64,000 nucleotides of DNA from Anthonomus grandis grandis. Its lineage: Eukaryota; Arthropoda; Insecta; Coleoptera; Curculionidae. A model generated the notes under the pieces. That model was not told where the DNA came from, did no database searches, and saw only the letters and a program-made list of their open reading frames with translations. The stretch spans positions 2,232,001-2,296,000 of the forward strand of contig NC_065551.1 in NCBI RefSeq assembly GCF_022605725.1. Reading direction: 5' to 3'. The number at the start of each line of letters is the position of its first letter. Position 1 is the first letter of the stretch. A program made the position numbers and the translations under genes. Of the stretch, positions 23,901 through 35,900 are shown piece by piece.

Positions 23901-26900
23901 TTCATAATTGTATTTGTTTTCATTCTTTGTAAAATAATATGTCAAAAATTTACTGGATGTGATATTTGGCGTTTTAAAATTCATATTTTAGTCAATAACG
24001 ATACACGATGGTATAAACTTATTTTATTTTATTTTTATGGTAGTGTGAGTCAGTGTGCAGTTTTTTGTATTTAGATAGGTATGTCTTTTCTGTTAATTAG
24101 CGTTCTGCTCCATATTATTTAATTTTGTTAATTTTACTTAGGTCTGATGATGCCCTAATACGGCGAAACGCGTAACCTTTAAATAGACGCGTGATTATGA
24201 GAGTTGAACTTTGAGTTTACTTTCTCCTCCCCTTTGTTCATATACTTCGGTCTCTTTGAGAATAATGGATGATTATTTTGAATTACTGTTATAGAGGTTG
24301 AGAGGCTAAGCTCCTTGGAAATTGATCTTAGCGCAAAACAAGCGGAGCTTAATTTTCTTGTTAAAGGGTTAATGTGTTACAGTTTTTTTTTGTGAGCATA
24401 ACACTTTAACTCAATGTATTCAAATTTGAAATATTTTAATATAATTTAATAAAGCTTCTTTCATTTATCAAAGTCTTAGATTAGTAGTTATAAAAGTCGA
24501 AAGGGTTTAGACTTATAAGAAAGGGTAATCTCCATAGAAAAATCAACCATAATTGTATAGGTTTCAATAATTATAAAATTTTGATCAGTTTAGGAAATAA
24601 CCAATTTATTGCAAATGTATTTAAATGGCAAATATAGGTATAAATATATCAGAACAGAATGTAGACATTAATGGACAGATATATATTTTGTTTTATAGCA
24701 GTAACTGCTTATTAGAAATCAAGTTCATATTAAAGCATAATCTTGACTAGGTTGATATTGTTGGTACCTTGATCTTGCATTGTGAGGTTATACAGGTGTC
24801 GATTTCTTTCGGTTGCCTTGGCCAATTCTAGGTTTGATTTTTTTTTGTGAGCTAAATTAAAGTTTTGCCGAGGGCAGTTTTAAAGAAACAGACTAGAGAG
24901 TTTTTAGGGTTTCCTGTGTTATTTTGTCATAAAAATTCCAAAGAAAGGCCACACTCCAACCTAGGTAAGTTGCACATGGCACATGGTCAACTTATTCTTA
25001 TAATTTTTCTTATAACCCATTAAATATTCGCATTTATTTTTATTTTAATTTAAAGTTTATAAAGACATTTAACTTTTTAAAGCGAAATTTTTATAAAAAA
25101 AAATAATTCTGCTCATCTCAGAAATTCCTCAGTTCAGTTTCTCACATGTAGTTTTGTTTTCAGGCCTTTTTTCTCTTCTTTCTTTTCTCTTCCTTTTTTC
25201 TCTTTCTTCTTTTTTTCCTGTTTGTCCTCTTATGGCTACCACTAGGACTTCCTCATCTATTTGTTCAACTCATCACTGATATTGTGAAGGATTTGATGGA
25301 ATTTGATGGTCTGAGCCCCATCAAACACACTTGAGCTTCTTCTAGATATCCTGAAATCCATCACATATTGTAGTACCGGCTGAATCACTTTGTCCAACTA
25401 CCTCAGAAGACACTGTCCTTCCTGAGACACACCAGATGAGCCCCATGGCCGTCTAATCATCAACGAGGCGAGAACAAGGACCACAGGTATCACAGAATAA
25501 TATAACCATTTAGAAGTGTAAAACAAAGGCCACACACATTACTTTTGCCATAGTTAGTACTATTTGAGTAATTTATCGCATATATATTTACTAGTTTAAC
25601 TTTAATTTTTGTTGCTTTAATCTTTGTTGGAAACTGAGTATATACGTATATGCGAGGTGTAGTATAAGTTGTACCATATTTATTTAACCATAAACCGCCG
25701 GTTGTTATTGTTTGATTTGTCTTTTATAAATTGCTTTTATAAACTCTAGACCAAAGTCCTATCAACATTTATTAGCTTTACTGTAGTATATTATACTAAA
25801 TACTAACTTAACTAAAGCTTTTCTTTTATGTTTATTTAGTCTAACTTTCTAAGTTAGACAAGGGACTTTTGGTGTGAGTCCATGAGTTTTAAGGTGCTTT
25901 CACACTAAAGCTGTAATTTAATAGCATATAATTTAATAGCCAAAGTAAAGGGTTAATATTTATTTTATTGTTGATTTATTAATTACACCATAACACTTGT
26001 ACATAATATTAAGGGTCAATATAATTAATTGTCTTTATAAATCTCGCTGCCTGTTCTTTCTTGTGAGATTTTCTTTCAGGTTTATAGGTATAGTGCTTTT
26101 AGTAATTTCCTGTTTTCTTGGTCATCGGGATTTTCTTATCCATCTGGGATAAAACAGGTGGCGCTTATATTTTATTAAACTCTTGTGGAATCCACGCCAC
26201 TCTACCAAAGTGATTAGTGCTAGTCGGCTCCCCTTTGAGAAGATCCCCTGAGCTGTCTCTATAGTCTATAGTAAGTCTCCCTCCTTCCATTGGTTCCCTT
26301 GTACGCATTTTCTAACCCTCACTTCCCATACCATTACTCTCCCTTTTTCCTTCCTGTTATTACCCATCCGTCCATTCAAATTTCATTTAATCCAGGTAAA
26401 TAAGATAAAGTATTCAAGTAAAATTAAAGTATTGGATAAAGTAATAAATTGTTATTAATCATAATTATTAATAATTATTATTATTTTTTTTTTATATTTA
26501 ACAAATGTGCATGTCCCATTTTAACGACTTGTCACTTGTCAACAGTAAGCCCCAAAAATTTCACTGAGTCGGCTTCGTCAATGGTTGCGTTATCCAGTAC
26601 AAATGATTGCAAATTATTTTTATAGGACAAAAAATTAGTTTTGGAGATGTTAAGGCAGAGAAGATTAGAGTCGCACCATGCTTTGATAGAAGTTAAGTCA
26701 CTTGATATGATTTTATGAAGTTCGGCAATATCCGGATTACTCCAGGTAAAACTAATATCATCCGCGAATAGGCAGGTTCTTCCTTTAATATTCAGACTAG
26801 CGATATCATTGATAAATATGAGAAACAAAATAGGGCCAAGCACTGAATCTTGAGGCACTCCACATTCTATTGGGTTGCAAGAAGACATCGTAGCATCAAT

Positions 26901-29900
26901 CCTCACAAACTGACTCCTGTTATTGAGATATGACTTAAACCATTCGAGGGGTATACCTCTAAACCCGTAGTGTTGCAACTTTTTTATTAAGATATCACGG
27001 TTTACGCAATCAAAAACTTTAGAAAAATCACAGAGGATGGTTGCCGTAGGATGTTGGTTGTTTAAGCTACAGTACACATTATTAAAAAGGGAAAACATAG
27101 CATCATTTGTGCATTTGTTCTTTAAAAATCCAAATTGTTGATGAGTGAGTATTTTAAATTTCAGTAGGAATGATAGGACCCTTGTTTTTCACTAATATTT
27201 CAATAATTTTTGATAGTGTGGGAAGAAGAGCAATTGGGCGATAGTTGGAAGACTGATCTTTATCTCCTCCTTTATGTAGAGGGATTATTATTGCCTTCTT
27301 AAGGCAGTTGGGGAAAACTCCTTTTTGAAAAGACAGGTTGATTAAATTTGTAAGATGGTTTAATGTACACTCTGGCAGATTTAGAAACATATTCCACGTG
27401 AGTCCATCGGTTCCAGAAGAGCTCTTATTTTTGATTTCCCTAATCGTACTGCGAAGCTCAGGTAATACTATTGGCGTAAATAAAAAACTGTGTAAATTCT
27501 CATCTGCACTAGAAAGATAAGAAAGTGGATCGTGGGTAGGAGCTATGGTACTCATTAGATTCTTCGCTACATTTACAAAATAATTGTTGAGGTTCTCAGG
27601 AGAGGTAGAGATAGTATTGGACTTAGAAGGTTTATTTCTCAGATTATTAACAATCGGCCATGATTCTTTAGCGACATTACCAGACTTTGTCAGTCTCCTG
27701 TTATAGTAAATGTCTTTTGCCGCTTTTAGAGTCCTTTGATAAATTTTCTTATATAGTCTTACATAGTAATGAAAGAAAGCGCTGTCCGAGAATTTTCCAA
27801 GATTGACTAATGAACGCATGTTCTTAGCAGATGTACGTAAACCTTGGGTAGACCAAAGTTTATGTTTTTCAGTTTGAGAGGCCTTAAAGGAAAGGATTTG
27901 TGAGACAGATTAGATAGCGTTTTTATAAATCTATTTAGAATTCTGAATCAACATCAGAAGAGTGGACATTCCAGTCAGTAGTTAGACACAGGTGCTTAAA
28001 ATTTAGAAAGTTTCGATCTGAGAAAATACGGCCTAATTTGCGGGGAACATTTTTAATTTTTGATATTATGCAAAACTTTGTTAAAACTGCTTCATGATCT
28101 GAAAAGCCTGAGTTTAGGACAGTACAGTTAACGAAATCCGGATCAAAGGAAGATACGACATAGTCTATTGTACTCAAGCTGATTTTAGTTATTCTGGTTG
28201 GTGATTTAATGTGCATGATTAACCCAAAAGAATCGAAAATGGACTGGAGAGATTCCTGAGCCGCACACACACTGGAAAAATCAATATTTAGGTCGCCACA
28301 TAAAATGATTTTGCTGTTTAAAGGCAGAGACTCAAAGTTATCTAAAGTTATCAGAGTGGGGATAAGATCATTTTAAAGAAATTCCAAATACCAAGGAGAG
28401 TGTCTTCAAAAAAGTAAACACTATACCGAATCACACATTGACTTTTTGAGGGTATTATGTATGACATTCTGTGAAGCAATGAGGGTTTTCGGTTGCCCAA
28501 TATCGACAATTCTGTCTGTTCACATGGCCTTTTAGAGTAAACGTTGCTTCCTCACAAAATATCTGTTTTACAAAATTATTATATCATTACATAATTGCTG
28601 CATTTGCCCACAAAATTCATTTCGGCGATCAAAATCATCTTCCGATAGCTCTTGAAGTAAGAATATTTTATAAGGGTTGAACTTTACTTCTTTTAATACT
28701 TTATACGATAGTAGATCACGATAAATTAAAATTAGAAGCCGTGCCTGTGATTGTCACTTTGGGAGTATCTTGAACCGTTAACAGAACGTTTCGCTCATCT
28801 TTTTCAGTTATTGAACCTCGACCAGCTTAACCTAAAATAAAAACTAATCACAAATCGTTATAGGCATACCATTGTCTTAAAAAAACATTGAAACTCACAC
28901 ACAATATACATAATATTCAAAAGATAGAGAATGGTTTAAAATTGTTTCAATTTATATTTAAAGCATTTAATATTATTGGTAGTATTTAGAATATTTGGGG
29001 TGTGATTTTAGGAGTACCTAAAAACTCAAACGAATTCATAAGATGGGGTTTTTTATATTAATTTCTTTTTATGTTGCTCTGATAGACCTTGCGACATAAG
29101 GTTAGTAGGATTTTCGTATTCACCAATATGCTTTCAAATATATATAAATCCCTAAAGGTAAGTAATTTAGCGCGTTTAAAAAGTTCATTACTAGGGTATG
29201 ATTTAACTTTAAGAAATATGATTCCAATAAAAAAATTATTTTTCTTTTAAAATAATTCCTTGTTTTAGAAGGTTGTTTTGATGAGTCATTAAACTTTGTC
29301 GTAAATGGAGAACTTTTTATGATTTTTCTTTCAGAACTTCTACCAATTTTTTTTCACTCTTTTCTGGCCTCTCCCTCCAAGTTATTGGTCATGCGTTTTT
29401 TAATTTCTAACTTTTGTGCGTTGATTTGTTTTTGAAAACAAGATATAGTGATATCAACAAGTGCGTATGCATGTTCTTGAATTTTAAGAGCTAAGTCAGA
29501 CTTCACACCATAATATAGCTGCTTCCCCAACTCAAGTTTTCTATTAAGTTCATCTATTGAATTCTATTGAATATTTTATCAGATTCTATCCAGCTAGTAG
29601 ATCCTTAACATCCCTGTTGAGACAATGAGCTTGGAAACGACAATTCGATTATTTTTTAGCAAACAAGAGCAGGCTCCAACTTAAATTTAGCAATTTATTT
29701 CAGTTCTCTAGCATTTATAGTTACTTCACAATTAATTTTCAAAGTTCGAATAAATACGCCATGTTTAATTTTTTCCTTGTACCAGCGCGGCCGGGATGAT
29801 ACGTCACAGGCGCCCAAGTGGACGCAACGACCGACGCTAGCATGTCGACCGCGCACGCTGCTTTGTCAAAATAACGCCAGGGCACTAGGCTGTGGCTGGC

Positions 29901-32900
29901 TGGCTAGCGAGCGCTCTATAATACACCGTCGCGTCGCGTCGGCATCTATGACGTAGCGCGTAATTGGGACGGAATCTCGGGAGGTATAAAAAACCCCAGA
30001 CTACCAGCCTTATAACTTTGCAAATACTTACCCTAACAACTTGAAATAAACGTCCTTGTTCTTATAAACTTATGTTGTATTTATTTTTGGGAAAATATAT
30101 ATATATTTTTTTTAATTTTCCAAGTTTATTACGGATCCTAAAAACTAAAAAAATCCAAATTCACTTTAAATTTCAAATTTCAAACAAACATAACATCTAA
30201 AACACTTTATCATAAAATTTACACACATTACCAAAATTAATCATAACAAAACAGGTTAAGACAAAAAAAGCATCTTTTTGATAAATTTGATTAAAAAATA
30301 AGTAAAGCTGTAAATAAAACAGAATTTAGAGGAAGTAAATTAAATTATTTAATAGGAAACAAAACTAAAACACTAAAATGATGTCAGAGCACAGGTTAAA
30401 AGGTATCATTAAAAAAATCGTCAAGGCTATAATATGCCCTGGATAATAAAAGTGATTTTAATTCCTTTTTGAATTTCTTAACTTCTAAAATTTGTCTGAT
30501 ACATAGAGGAACATGGTTGTAAATTTTTTTGCTCAGGTATATAAGTGAGTTCTTGGTGAGGGAGGATGTAGGGATTGGTAAGGGAAAATCGTTAACCTGG
30601 CGAGTCATATGACCAGTGTTAGAGGGAGGTTTAAGACATTTATGAATAAGAGTAGCTGTTTCTAAGATAAAAAGAGTTAGGATTTTTTGAGATATAAAGA
30701 GAGGTTTACAAGAATCTCTTAACCTAGCGGAACATAGGTATCTATACTCTATTTCAGAAGTGTGTAGAGCAATAAAACCTCATTAGGTATGCAAAAGTGG
30801 TACCTGGTGATCCAATTGGTACCAATATTTTATGCCACTACCTTAGTTGGGTATTAGTTTCAATGTAAAATTCTTTCTTTTCGTTGATTGCAGGTAGTGC
30901 CACCCGGTTTTGGGTCAATTTATGAGTTTTGCCCATTGTTACCCACTGATAAACATTGAAAACGGTTCGCCAAAGGCGTGCAACTGGAACTTGTTTTTTT
31001 ACCTTATAATTAATGTACTTAAATGCTATTTTATTTTAGAAAGTTACTTTTGTTTAAATGGAATAATATATTTTTTTCACAAATTTATTGAACATAATAT
31101 GTAGAGTAAAACAGTTGAAAATGTCACTTTTGGATCTGGCACTTTTTGAACAGTGTATAACAATTTTAAATTATAATAGATTGTAGTCTTCTTCGTCATC
31201 TGACGAACTGTCATTACCTCTTGACATTATAATTAAAGGATCGACTGTCTGATCGATGAGGTTGTCAAGATCCCACATTTTGTCCTCTTGCTTAATTACA
31301 TGCTGGACTGCTTTTCGCCAATTCTCTGGTGTCGCTTCCGTAATGGCTTGATCAAACAGTAGCTTAACATCTTTCATTTTAAAAGTCGTGTTTTGTCTTG
31401 CTACAAATCCTTTTACCTGCGCCCATATCAGTTCTATAGGATTTAGTTCGCAATGATGTGGCGGTAAGCGCAGTACAGTTATATTATATTTTTCGGCTAT
31501 ATCTTCCACGGCGTATTTCATGAAACGAGTTTTGTGTAAGTTTGCTATTGCCAGCAGTTCTTTTTTTATCAAATTTGCTTCAAACGCAATACCTTTTGCA
31601 GTCAGCCAATCGATAATTTCTTGCTTTCTCCAACTTGAAGTTGGCGTCTTCTCTATTCGCCGTGAATGATAGCTTGCGTTATCCATAACCACCACCGAAT
31701 TAGCCGGAAGAAATTTTATCATTTCACCAAAATAGTCCTCGAAAACGTCTGAGTTCATGTCTTCATGGTAATCTCCTGTGCGAGTCGACTCAAAGGTTAG
31801 CAGACCTTCTTTTAAAAATCCCTCTTCGCTTCCAATATGTGTGATTATAAGTCTTTTTCCTTTTCCCGAAGGGACTTTAATACCCGTAGACAGGCCTTCT
31901 ATGAAAGCTTGGCGAGCACTGGTTATATTTTTGTCTTGCCACATTTTTTGGACTATATAACCTTCGTTAATCCACGTCTCATCAAGATAAAAAACTTTCT
32001 TTTGCTCCCTGCGGTACTGCTTGATACTTCTCAAGTATTGTCGTCTCCAACAAACAATTTCGTCGCTCTCCAGTAAAAGTGCTTTGCGGTTATGCTTTTC
32101 CCAGGCAAAATCCATATTTTTTAAAGTTTTCCATAAAAGTTTTCTACTTATCAACGGAATACTGTCATCTCGGCCAAGCTCCATTAAAATTTTGTCTAGG
32201 GTGGGTATTTCCTTTTTAAAATAAAAAGAGTGAACTTTTTTTCGAATTATACATTTAGCATTTTCATCAAGGACTTTTGTAGGTCGTCCTGGCTTTTGCT
32301 TGGGAGATTCCACTTGACCTGCTACTTTTCTTTCCCGCAACAATTTGAAAATGGTGGACTTTCCAATTCCACTCATTCGAGAACATTTTTCAACAATTTC
32401 TTGCACAGTAAAACTAGGGTAATCGTGTTTTATGCAATCATGTACATTTAAAATAATAACTTTTTCACTCAGCGATAGTGGAGAATTTTTAGTACATCTT
32501 TTCGTTGGACTGAATACCTCCATTTTTTAAATATTGGGATAATAATATTGTGATTACACTACAGCGTAGCAGTGACTAGTAACGTTTAAAATATGATTTA
32601 AAAGTATTTATAGTCTGTATATATTACCTGACCCCATTTTTGCATGTTACAAAGCGTTAAAAGATAGGTACCTATACAAAAGGATTAAAAGTATTTATTT
32701 AGTATTTAATCTCTTTCAAAATAAAGGCATTTAATCCGTGAAAATTAAATTCATAAATATTATAAGTACCTGCGCCTATGAACTACCACGAAATGTAGCC
32801 AAACAGAACGGAATTCCCCAGTTTATTGCTCTATACACTTCTGAAATAGAGTATAACTGCCTTTTTTTGAATCACAAAAATTATGTTTAATAATCCCTTG

Positions 32901-35900
32901 TTGCTTAAACCCCAAAAAGGCAAGCCATAACGAAGATGGGACTCAATAAGAGAAAAGTACACTGAACGTGCAACTACCCCTCCCAGCTCGTGCCCCGCCA
33001 TTCTTACTGCAAAGCATCCAGAGGATAATTTTGATGCAAGATTTAGGATATGATCTTCGAAGCGAAGGCGACCATAAATGGTAATACCAAGGAACTTACA
33101 GCTTTCTTTGTTTTGCAAGGGGGTGTTTTCACTAAACATAAGGCCCTGCACGTCACACTTAAATCCCATAATAAAGGTTTTGCCCACATTAAATACAAGC
33201 CTGTTTGCAGCACACCACTCCGATAAAATCTTAAGATCCTTAAAAACCTGGGCTCTAACGGTAGTATGTAACTATCCTTTGGCCAAAGTCAGTAACTTAC
33301 CGCACAGTATACAGTACAACATGTACTAAATCACATTCAACATTGCTTACACATTTCTTTTATCTGGTTTAACCTGGTAACCCACTGTGCAGATTCAAGG
33401 ACAGCAGATGACTAAGGTCCATTCAATAACGTCATGAAGAAGCAATAAATCCTGACAAAGCTCCAATTTATGATGGGAAATAAGAACAGCACCTGAGATG
33501 GCTCGGGATGGCCCTTAAAACTAAGATCTCACCTAAGACTTGGTTTAAGACCCGGCATAAGATCTGGCGTAAGACCCTAAAATTGACACGTGAACCTCAA
33601 AAAAGGCGGCCCTAAAAACCATGAGAAAACGTTTAACAAAGAATAGGAATCAACCTTACCTCAAGATGTTGGACGGTGTTTTTAAAGTGTATTAAAGTAA
33701 TCTTTCACATTACATGGCTAGTGTCGCCATGAAGTAACTATGAGGTCGAATCCCAACTTTGTTAACCTGAAGATCACACCATTTAGAAAGAAAGCCAAAA
33801 CGCAATTTCTAGGTATCTGATGTATAATCCTACACAGGCCTAGTTTTACAAGAATTGACAATACAATGTTGCCTTGCTTACCTTTGAGTTGCAGGAAGTA
33901 CAGAAATCAATCTAATCCCAAAAGGCAAAGTATTCAAATTACAGGAAAAACAATGGCAGCAACAGCCCGGTATCGAAAATACCAATATGTAAAAGTTGAT
34001 TCTTGAGCATGGCCTACGTAACCAATGACAAAAACAGACAGATAGAAAAATCACGTTAGTCAGAGAGAAAGAGAGAGAGAGAGAAACAACCTGATTCCAG
34101 TAAATTGTAAAATACGCTATCTAGGAGTTCTTATTTTTCAAATGCCCTTAACCAGACACTAGATGTCGCGATCAGTACTATTCATACAATATTAAATTAC
34201 ATACAACATTAATTACATTATAAAAGCAACCAAAAAAATAAAATCGCTACACTACCTACCACAGACAATTAAACCAAATTTAAAATTTATTAAATTCGGT
34301 TTAATTAACTAAGTACACCGACCTTAATATCTGAAAATGTAGTACATCTCTAAGTGAAGAAAGTGAATAGAATTAATTTTTTAATTTGCAAAGCTTATTT
34401 GTGATCTAGATGCAAAGATATTTTCATATTAAATTTTCATTAGTTATTATAACAAGATTTTTTTATGAGAGTTAAGCTACGCTCCGCGATATTTGTAACT
34501 TCATATCATGTATTTTCTTCATAAAAAATTGCAATGTATGATATGAGTTCCAAGGCAATTTAACGATCATATAATATTAATTTCTATAATAAATAATACT
34601 GGTGCACCCTGAGGTACTTCGATTCATATTCGCTGTTTCATACTATCGCTTTTGCCAATTTTTACCATTTGTTTTCTGTCTGTAAGATAATTGGCAAAAA
34701 TACGGGATAACAAACCTTTCACTCCAATATCTTCGTTTTCTAATAAGTGGTACTATGTTGAAGGCCTTAACTAGATCCCAATATATTTTTTTTTTAATTT
34801 TGTTTAGTGAATTGTTTATTAAAAAGGTTAGTTTGTTTACTGCATCAGCAGTAGATACGTCTGGACGATATCCATTTTGATATTGAGATATAATTGTATG
34901 TAAATATAGAAATTCTTCAAGTCTTGTTTTTAAGTTTTTCTCAAACATTTTTGCAAAATTATTTAATTGTGATATAGGCCTGATAATTCTAATTTCGAAC
35001 CGCCTTTGTAAATGGGTCTTACATAATAAACTTACACTTTTAGGGCCTTGTGACAATACGCCCTTTTAACATAATTATTCGTGATTTTTAAAGTAAAAAA
35101 AAAGAAAGAACGTAAAATAATCCCGTTATAATATCGAATATCATCCCCGGAGCGCGGCCCATCCCCTAATTGACGGAATTATTTCGGGTGCGTCATATTC
35201 GTTGTTAGGGCAACTTTAATTAGGAACTAAGGAAACCGAGAAAAGGTGGAATTTTGCTAAAATTACGTTCTCTACTCACACTACGGGATCCTCGTTGTCG
35301 TGTCTTACATAAGCTTGATTATCTTCGGACACGAGGAACAATTTTTTTTTTAATATTTAGTCTACAGACAGAATGATCTACAACTTTACTCCTTAAAAGT
35401 CTTGCATAAGTAAACCACAATCTAAATATTCGGAAAAAAATATGGTGCCTTGACAACCCCGTGACTTTCAAGTTCATTTTTCCAACATATCTTAAAAACT
35501 ATTGACTACGTAAAATATATAAGGATCCATTATTGTAGAAAAAAGTCTCATGTACAATAATTTCCTAGTATTTAATTTAATCATCATAAAATAATTTCTG
35601 TCTATCCACACGAACACTTAGACTTTCAATATCAAGAAGATGTCTTCGATTGTCTATTGAAAATGTTGACTTTGCGGTATTTAGGATTAACTTGTTGTTA
35701 TAAAGGCAGTAGAATAAATTAAATAAGTTCTATGTGCATGCACAAATCATTTGCTGCTGATTTTTACCAGCTATATAGAGCACAGTATGATCAGCAAATA
35801 AAATAATATTTGGTTTTTGAGCCACCCTAACCATATCATTTATGTATAATACTGTAGCCTTTTTACCCGTTCGTTAGGTGAGAATTAATACAATAAAAAA

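Larger units (their letters stand above)
20614..24239. mobile_element. Penelope-like element arranged as a giant inverted repeat
   Basis: A minus-strand copy (about 23056 down to 20614) faces a + strand copy (23057-24239). Their 3' ends point outwards and share arms of about 1.1 kb. The + arm is internally deleted: its first about 40 bp match the N-terminal region (KSLKTKIE), then it jumps to NIPLSKEFNIIKQL. Each arm carries GIY-YIG coding sequence, a tRNA-like module and a hammerhead-like motif. GAACAAA at 20614-20620 and TTTGTTC at 24233-24239 mark the outer limits. Confidence 0.85.
30396..33260 (-). mobile_element. LINE 3' part interrupted by Sailor copy 1
   Basis: From 33260 to 32856 the minus strand reads LSEWCAANRLVFNVGKTFIM, CKFLGITIYGRLRFEDHIL and VYFSLIESHLRYGLPFWG. 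After the transposon the reading resumes at 30742 with RYLCSARLRDSCKPLFISQK and ends PTSSLTKNSLIYLSKKIYNH. Removing the transposon and one TA restores KKAVRYLCSA. A jockey/CR1-type C-terminal region. Confidence 0.85.
33261..34559. other. Intronic stretch with small tandem repeats
   Basis: No coding relic recognised. It contains a 12-bp tandem repeat at 33524-33583 and a GA run at 34061-34085 (listed separately). Confidence 0.4.

Noticed and set aside
31778..32451. Several + strand frames of 60-79 codons
   Set aside because: Antisense to the intact Sailor transposase; mirrored again opposite copy 2 at 59652-60098.
33524..33583. CRISPR array
   Set aside because: The tandem units are 12 bp with no spacers, and the window is eukaryotic; it is a minisatellite.
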